Source: Aldehydirespirator sp965116965
GTDB lineage: Bacteria > Actinomycetota > Acidimicrobiia > Acidimicrobiales > Aldehydirespiratoraceae
Length of the DNA stretch: 64,000 nucleotides
Direction: 5' to 3'
NCBI GenBank assembly: GCA_965116965.1
Contig: OZ220743.1
Location: 2,046,001-2,110,000, forward strand
The notes under the pieces are model-generated. The model did not search any database. It saw nothing but the letters and a program-made list of their open reading frames with translations, and was not told the DNA's origin. Shown piece after piece: positions 59,106 through 64,000 of the stretch. A program made the position numbers and the translations under genes. Every line of letters begins with the position of its first letter. Positions within the stretch are counted from its first letter, which is position 1.

Positions 59106-60254
59106 TCATTGTGGGCGTGACGCCGCGATGTCGTCGGCCAGCGCGATGAGCCGTGCTCGGATGGCGGTGCTGTCAGCGGCGAGATCCACCGTTGCGAAGC
59201 GCATGTGGTGGCCTTGGATGACCGCTGACTCGTCGACGTCCTCGCCGGCGGAGGGATGCAGCAGCAGTCCCGACGAGTCGAGGGACCGGGGGTCGCTGTC
59301 GCTTTCCTGTGATCTCAGGTAGGCGTACATCTGGAAGATGTAGCCGCTATCGAGGGTCAGTGGCCTGCGATGGCCCGGCTTGAGGATGCTGGTGAACTTG
59401 GTGTCGATGACTATGCGATGGCGGTGATCATGCTCATCGGCTGGAGGGCTCTCCAAGACGATGTCGGTCTGCATATGGGGCATGATGTCGCCGATCCTCG
59501 AGGTCTCGGTTCGCTCCTCGATTGGCCAGCGGATCCGCTCGCCGGTGCTGACCGACCATCCGCGGGGTCTGAGCACTGTGTCGTAGAAGCCGCCCACCGC
59601 AGCCTCGAACAGACGTCTGGCCCATACTTCGTCTCTGTCGGGTGCGGGCAGGTGAGCGCGGCCGGGGTCCTCGGTGGGCAGACTCAGCCTGAGCGCCAGT
59701 TCCGCGGCGGCGAGCATCTGGCGGTCCTCGGCGTTGGCCCTGCCGGCGGCGAGGGCGTCTCGGAGGCTTCGTGAACGGATGCTTGCGGAGGTCTCGTCTC
59801 CCACTCCGGCCCGGTCGAGAGCCGCGGCGAGTCTGCGGCACCGTCTGGCTAGGGGCTCTTCGCTCACCGAGCCGCGCAGCTTGTTGAGGGCTGTCTTGAC
59901 AACGCGGTTCCGTGGCGTGTCGGTGGTCAGCTCTTCGAAGCAGCAGGCGATCCTGCCCTGCCGCAACAGGCTGCGCCGCTCGGTGCGGAGGACGTCGATG
60001 CGTCCTCGCACACGAGTCAGGTCAGCCCGACGCCGGTGGAACTCGAAAGTCAGGTTGCGCCTGATCCTGCGCTCCACGGCTCGGGTCAGGATCTCCGCGA
60101 CAAGATCGGGGATGTCGTCGGGGTTCTCCTCTACGCCGCGCGTCTGACGGTTCGGGAGCTCCCGATAGAACTGCGACGCGTACAGCATCAACAGCCAGAT
60201 GTTCCTGACTGGTATCGCGCCGATCATCCCCGACGCCGGCATCGTCGGCGTCAA
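59106..60254 (-). CDS. mcrC: McrC-like 5-methylcytosine restriction nuclease subunit
   Basis: The 382-aa protein begins like McrC (IGAIPVRNIWLLMLYASQFYREL) and carries the PD-(D/E)xK nuclease core near the C-terminus: MQTDIVLE, then RIVIDTKF with Asp284 and Lys286. McrC is the endonuclease that McrB recruits to modified DNA. The ATG at 60254 overlaps the mcrB stop (ATGA), supporting a two-subunit operon. An internal Met (60227) is an alternative start closer to the family's usual N-terminus. Confidence 0.9.
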   Translation of the reverse strand: MTPTMPASGMIGAIPVRNIWLLMLYASQFYRELPNRQTRGVEENPDDIPDLVAEILTRAVERRIRRNLTFEFHRRRADLTRVRGRIDVLRTERRSLLRQGRIACCFEELTTDTPRNRVVKTALNKLRGSVSEEPLARRCRRLAAALDRAGVGDETSASIRSRSLRDALAAGRANAEDRQMLAAAELALRLSLPTEDPGRAHLPAPDRDEVWARRLFEAAVGGFYDTVLRPRGWSVSTGERIRWPIEERTETSRIGDIMPHMQTDIVLESPPADEHDHRHRIVIDTKFTSILKPGHRRPLTLDSGYIFQMYAYLRSQESDSDPRSLDSSGLLLHPSAGEDVDESAVIQGHHMRFATVDLAADSTAIRARLIALADDIAASRPQ

Positions 60255-62611
60255 CCGTCGAGCCCCTCGAGGAGATCCTCCTTTGCGGAGCGAGCCCTGT
60301 CGGGGGCGTCGAACCAGTACTCGTCCAACAGCGGTCCGATCTCAGTGTCCACCACCTGTGAGAACCACTCGACGCCGTTCGTGATCTCGCTGGTTGGCGT
60401 GACGACGCTGTGACCGACCCGGAACTGCGGGCCCAGCAGATCATCGTCAGAGATCTTCTCGTTCAGCGTCCTCATCCGTCGCTCGATGCTGTCAAGGAAC
60501 TCGGAGTCCAGACCGCATCGCTCGCGGACCCAGCGGCGCCAACGTTTCCCGAAGACCGGTTCCAGGTCTACGAACGCGAACCGGCGCCGCAGCGCGAGAT
60601 CCACCAGCGCGAGCGACCGATCGGCGATGTTCATGGTTCCGATGACATAGAGATTGTCCGGTAGGTGCACCCGTTCGTCGCGGTGCCGGGGATAGCTCAG
60701 CGCCAGCGCCTCATCGGGAGTGCGCTTGTCGGCCTCCAACAAAGTGAGCATCTCCCCGAAGATCTGGGCAGGACTGCCCCGGTTGATCTCTTCGATCACC
60801 ACCACAAAGTCATGTGCAGGCTCTTTCTTGGCGTCCTGGACCGCCGCCAGGAACGGTCCGTCCACCAGGTCCAGAGGGCTGTCTGTGTCTCCGCTGGGCC
60901 GCCAGCCCCTCACGAAGTCCTCATAGGACAGGTTCGGGTGGAACTGCAACGGGCGCACCCGGCTCCGCGAGCGGCTGCCGATGAGCGCGAACGCGAGCTT
61001 CTTGGCCAGCCAGGTCTTGCCGGTTCCCGGCGGCCCCTGAAGGATCAGATTCTTCTTGACCCGCCATCGCTGCAGGATCTCCTCCAGCCTGTCGCGCTTC
61101 AGGAAGCATCCCTCCTCGACGATGTCCTTCACCGAATACGGCGCATCGGCAACCTCATCGTCCTCTTCGGCTGGCTCATCGTCCTCATCGCCGTCTGGCT
61201 TGTCGCTTCTGATCACTGCCCACACGACCGACTGGGCGTCGAGGCGGTGGCGCAACGACAGACCGCGTTGCGACGCCTCGGCGATTAGCCGGTCAAGGAA
61301 GCCGAGCGCGTGGTCGTACAGCTCCGCCTCGTCGGCGTCGTCGTTGGGCGGCGCGTATCCGGTGCGCTGATACGCCTCGTCGAACAACCTGGTCCTGAAC
61401 GGCGGGTACCGCCAAGCGTCTAGGCCCATCAACAGCACCGACACGATCGTCATGCGCGTACCCGCACCGGCGCTCGCTGATCGGGGCAACAGGTCCGCGA
61501 ACGCTCGCACTCGATCCGACACCGAGATGTCACCGTCGCCCCACAGCGCTTGCAGGGCCCTGAGCGAGTCGTCTGGTTCCTCGTCGACCCAGTTGCGGAA
61601 CTTGACCTGTTGCATGTGGTGGACGATGTTGCCGCTGATGCTGACCTTGACGAGGTCCGGCCAACCGGCCGCCCCGGCGAGCACGGCGTCGCGTGCTGTC
61701 GCGACTCGCTGGCCGATCTTGACCTTGTAGTCGTTCTCCACGCTGTCGAGCCGGCCGCCTTCTACATAGTCGCGGGCATCCGCGATGAACTCATCCCAAG
61801 CGTCAAGTTCGTAGTCGTCATCCCACTGGCTCCGAATACGCCGGCTATAGAAGTCGACGGCCCCGTATGTGCGCTCCAGATTGGATCGAACCTGTTGCAG
61901 CTTGCGGTCAACATCCGTCTCCGGATCTTCGACCAGTTCCTCGAATACGGCGGCGATCTTGTCCTTGTGATCGACATTCACGATTCTCTCGAAGGTGTCC
62001 GGGTGGACCAGATGCAACAGAGCCTGCCGCTGCGCGCGCGGCGTGTTCTGGTAGTCGCTGAACGTGGCGCTCCGCAAGTGCAGACCCATCACGAAGCCCT
62101 TGAACGCCCAAGCATCATCGAGCAGCCGCCGACGCTCATCGGACCCGAGCTGCTTCCACTGACCGGCGAACTCGATGATCAAACCAACCTGGAACGGCCG
62201 GTACGAGTGAAAACCCTGACCCGGATTCGCGATGCCCGGCACCAAACCGGCGGCCAACTCCGACGGGACGGCCACCGGCTCTGGCGACCACCCAAGAATC
62301 CGGCCGAGTTGGTGTTGCTCGTTGGTGCTGTCTTTCGTGGAGACGATGAGAAAATGCACATACATCACCTCGGCCATCAACTGATAGACCTCTGGCGGCG
62401 ACCCCGTCAGCTGACGCTCCAGCTTGTCCAGAAACGAGTCCCCGGACTCATCGGGTCTATCAAGGAACCGCCGATGCAGCTCATCGAGCCATACGCTTGC
62501 CCATATCCGTCTACCGGGCGTGAACAGCGAGTCGTCGGACCGCAACCCGCGCTCAACCCAGCACTCAGCCGCGGCGTAGACCGTCTCGGCTCCAGGTCTT
62601 CGTGTTCCCAT
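60251..62611 (-). CDS. mcrB: McrB-like AAA+ GTPase of a McrBC restriction system
   Basis: A 786-aa protein. The C-terminal AAA+ domain has Walker A GPPGTGKT (526-533), the family's PNLSYEDFVRGWRPS, Walker B FVVVIEEINRG and the McrB-specific sensor GTMNIADRSLALVDLALRRRF. The first ~500 residues do not match the short DUF3578-like domain of E. coli McrB. They contain a Trp-rich helical region and an acidic linker (DGDEDDEPAEEDDEV, about 480-500), so this is likely a different DNA-recognition module. It should translocate DNA and activate McrC. Confidence 0.9.
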   Translation of the reverse strand: MGTRRPGAETVYAAAECWVERGLRSDDSLFTPGRRIWASVWLDELHRRFLDRPDESGDSFLDKLERQLTGSPPEVYQLMAEVMYVHFLIVSTKDSTNEQHQLGRILGWSPEPVAVPSELAAGLVPGIANPGQGFHSYRPFQVGLIIEFAGQWKQLGSDERRRLLDDAWAFKGFVMGLHLRSATFSDYQNTPRAQRQALLHLVHPDTFERIVNVDHKDKIAAVFEELVEDPETDVDRKLQQVRSNLERTYGAVDFYSRRIRSQWDDDYELDAWDEFIADARDYVEGGRLDSVENDYKVKIGQRVATARDAVLAGAAGWPDLVKVSISGNIVHHMQQVKFRNWVDEEPDDSLRALQALWGDGDISVSDRVRAFADLLPRSASAGAGTRMTIVSVLLMGLDAWRYPPFRTRLFDEAYQRTGYAPPNDDADEAELYDHALGFLDRLIAEASQRGLSLRHRLDAQSVVWAVIRSDKPDGDEDDEPAEEDDEVADAPYSVKDIVEEGCFLKRDRLEEILQRWRVKKNLILQGPPGTGKTWLAKKLAFALIGSRSRSRVRPLQFHPNLSYEDFVRGWRPSGDTDSPLDLVDGPFLAAVQDAKKEPAHDFVVVIEEINRGSPAQIFGEMLTLLEADKRTPDEALALSYPRHRDERVHLPDNLYVIGTMNIADRSLALVDLALRRRFAFVDLEPVFGKRWRRWVRERCGLDSEFLDSIERRMRTLNEKISDDDLLGPQFRVGHSVVTPTSEITNGVEWFSQVVDTEIGPLLDEYWFDAPDRARSAKEDLLEGLDG

Positions 62612-62716
62612 CTCCTGCTCCAGCGGATCCGAACGGCGTCTTCCACGCGACCATACGGCGCAACAGTCGAGTCTGCTCTCGTGGAAATCGCCGCCGACGC
62701 CTTCCGGTTGGGGCTG

Positions 62717-63739
62717 CTATTGGCGCGAAGAGCGCTTGGTGCGGCTCTGGCGGGCTATCTCAGACACCCAGGATCGGGACACTCCCAACGCTTTCGCTAT
62801 CTCGGCATGTGTTGTGTCGCCTTGGCGGAGTGCGTCTTCGATCTGTGGCCGTTTGGTGGCCGGTCTCGCTGATGGTTCATGGTCCCGGGTCCGATGCTGC
62901 GGCGGCTCGTTGGCTGTGCCCGAGGAGGCGGTGTCGGCGACGTGATGGGATTGGAACGAGCACTCGACGATCAACTCGTCGACGGCTGCGCGGCACGCGT
63001 CGAGTTCGAACGGCACCGGCGCCTGGGTCCCGAAGGCTTGCAGCTCGGCGAGATAGTTCGAGTCGGACCACTTGGCGTCGAGGTTCGACACGGCGCGGTC
63101 GAGGTTCCAGCCAGGTATGCGGTAGTGCTGAAAGCGCGCCGCGGCCCGCTGGGCTGTGGTGAGCCCTGCCGTTGTGGCCGCCCACACGTCATAGGCGTCG
63201 CGGGGTTGGCTGCGACCGAACACGGCGGCTGCTTTGGAGGCGATCATCTCTTCGGGGGTGACTGAGACGATCACTGCGGTTGTGGCGCCGCTGGGGTGGG
63301 GTACAGCCAGGGTGCGGGTCTGGGTATGGGCCGGGACCGCCGGCGGGCTGGTGGGGATGTCGACTGTGATCTTCATGGTCGCGCCGTCGGCGTAGGTGGC
63401 TCGAAATGTGACATGTGACAGAAGTTGTCCACGGTTGACGCGCATCTTGGTGCCGTCTAGGCCGGCGCGCCGGCCCGCGGCGCGCAATGCGTCGAAGGTG
63501 GCCCCCATGGGGGTGTCTTCGGTGCGGGCGTAGTCGAGGTCCTTGCTGTAGCGCCACGGCTCGGTCAGCCACAGCTTGTGCAGGCAGGTGCCCCCTTTGA
63601 GCACGAGCGCTTCGGCCAGGTGCTTGTCGTTGGCGACCTCCGCCATGAGCCGTGTCAGCACGATGTCCTGCTCGACCTGCTGGTTGTCCCAGCCCGGCCG
63701 GTGCAGCGCTGCCGCGTCGATCTCGTGCTGGGGAATCAA
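62717..63739 (-). CDS. abiEii: AbiEii-type nucleotidyltransferase toxin with C-terminal HTH
   Basis: A 340-aa protein of the AbiEii/MenT nucleotidyltransferase family. LVLKGGTCLHKLW (Gly49-Gly50 motif) and SKDLDYA (Asp67, Asp69 metal pair) are followed by the conserved SVTPEEMIASKAAAVFGRSQPRDAYDVWA. AbiEii toxins act in phage-triggered growth arrest. Unlike the standard protein, this one ends with a linker and a helix-turn-helix, HAEIAKALGVSRSWVSEIA (about 310-330). It overlaps the antitoxin gene by 4 bases. Confidence 0.88.
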   Translation of the reverse strand: MIPQHEIDAAALHRPGWDNQQVEQDIVLTRLMAEVANDKHLAEALVLKGGTCLHKLWLTEPWRYSKDLDYARTEDTPMGATFDALRAAGRRAGLDGTKMRVNRGQLLSHVTFRATYADGATMKITVDIPTSPPAVPAHTQTRTLAVPHPSGATTAVIVSVTPEEMIASKAAAVFGRSQPRDAYDVWAATTAGLTTAQRAAARFQHYRIPGWNLDRAVSNLDAKWSDSNYLAELQAFGTQAPVPFELDACRAAVDELIVECSFQSHHVADTASSGTANEPPQHRTRDHEPSARPATKRPQIEDALRQGDTTHAEIAKALGVSRSWVSEIARQSRTKRSSRQ

Positions 63740-64000
63740 ATCGAATACTCGATGGCCATGTCGACCAGCACGCCCCAGCGAGAATCGACGGGCTCTTCGG
63801 CGCCGCTGTCAAGGCGCAAACAGGAATCGCGGCCCGCTGAGAGCCGCACCGTGCGCGAGGGCAGCGCCGCGACGTACTCCGCCAACGGATCGAGGTCCAA
63901 CGCGCTGTCCATGTCCCAACCGATCTCGGACTGCAACCGATCAAGCAGCAGCCCGCCCCGGCGCACGACCGCCGCCGGTTGCAGGCGCGCCGCGCTCACC
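63736..64000 (-). CDS. AbiEi-like antitoxin (partial at the window edge)
   Basis: The last 87 or so codons of a frame that probably continues beyond the right edge; a GTG at 63999 could also be the start. The position directly ahead of abiEii with an ATGA overlap is that of the AbiEi antitoxin/repressor. The visible part (RRGGLLLDRLQSEIGWDMDSALDLDP) has no diagnostic motif, and the N-terminal DNA-binding domain would be outside the window. Confidence 0.6.
   Translation of the reverse strand, partial: VSAARLQPAAVVRRGGLLLDRLQSEIGWDMDSALDLDPLAEYVAALPSRTVRLSAGRDSCLRLDSGAEEPVDSRWGVLVDMAIEYSI

Noticed and set aside
58755..59120. 121-codon plus-strand frame before mcrC
   Set aside because: Ser/Pro/Arg-rich low-complexity translation, no promoter box or family; it also runs into the 3' end of mcrC.
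54414..64000. Complete genomic island with attL/attR from tRNA-Cys
   Set aside because: No duplicate of the tRNA 3' end was found within the window, so only a mobile/defence-rich region is claimed.

Overview
The window is high-GC, gene-dense DNA that reads as an actinobacterial chromosome, most likely of an uncultured Acidimicrobiia-like lineage. Evidence for this is the frequent GTG/TTG starts and 4-nt start/stop overlaps, many start codons with a TAnnnT (-10-like) hexamer only 6-10 nt upstream and no ribosome-binding site (leaderless transcripts), a DUF222/HNH protein, a Cys-rich SLH-type surface protein and an actinobacterial metX-metY operon. The assignment is inferred from gene content; no rRNA gene is present.

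Region 1 (1-11 kb): a partial secreted streptogrisin-type serine protease at the left edge, then ispG (isoprenoids), the translation cluster rimP-nusA-rnpM-infB-rbfA-truB, and ribF-ribA (flavin). Region 2 (11-16 kb): a DUF222/HNH nuclease with a clear promoter and palindrome, a decayed CRISPR adaptation module (truncated cas1, cas2, two repeats around one spacer), and pepN. Region 3 (16-21.9 kb): a two-gene ABC exporter, a PfkB (adenosine) kinase, an SRPBCC protein, a TetR regulator, a dienoyl-CoA-isomerase-like crotonase and a hypothetical protein.

Region 4 (21.9-40.4 kb) is the most interesting. A LacI regulator faces a promoter with a perfect 16-bp palindrome at the presumed transcription start. 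Downstream lies a long co-directional inositol catabolic cluster: iolE-like, an ABC importer (lipoprotein, oversized permease, ATPase), iolC, a D-2-hydroxyacid dehydrogenase, a Gfo/Idh/MocA oxidoreductase, iolD, an SDR, a membrane desaturase/hydroxylase fused to a Rieske ferredoxin, an IolG-like dehydrogenase, an RmlD-like reductase, iolB and a LacD-like aldolase. The desaturase-Rieske fusion resembles MocD plus MocE of rhizobial rhizopine catabolism joined in one chain. I infer that the cluster demethylates an O-methylated inositol or inosamine before feeding it into the iol pathway.

Region 5 (40.4-54.5 kb): a membrane protein, a winged-helix regulator and membrane-protein pair with overlapping palindromes, a D-2-hydroxyacid dehydrogenase, upp, an SLH-M16 protease, adenosine deaminase, a DEAD-box helicase, metX-metY behind a SAM-riboswitch-like leader, small genes, tRNA-Gly(GCC), a PRTase-like gene and tRNA-Cys(GCA). 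Region 6 (54.5-64 kb) starts beside tRNA-Cys and looks like a mobile/defence island: a coupled recombinase-like plus DDE-transposase-like pair, an HTH protein, McrBC and an AbiE toxin-antitoxin pair cut by the right edge. A dispersed repeat family recurs at or just after gene 3' ends throughout.
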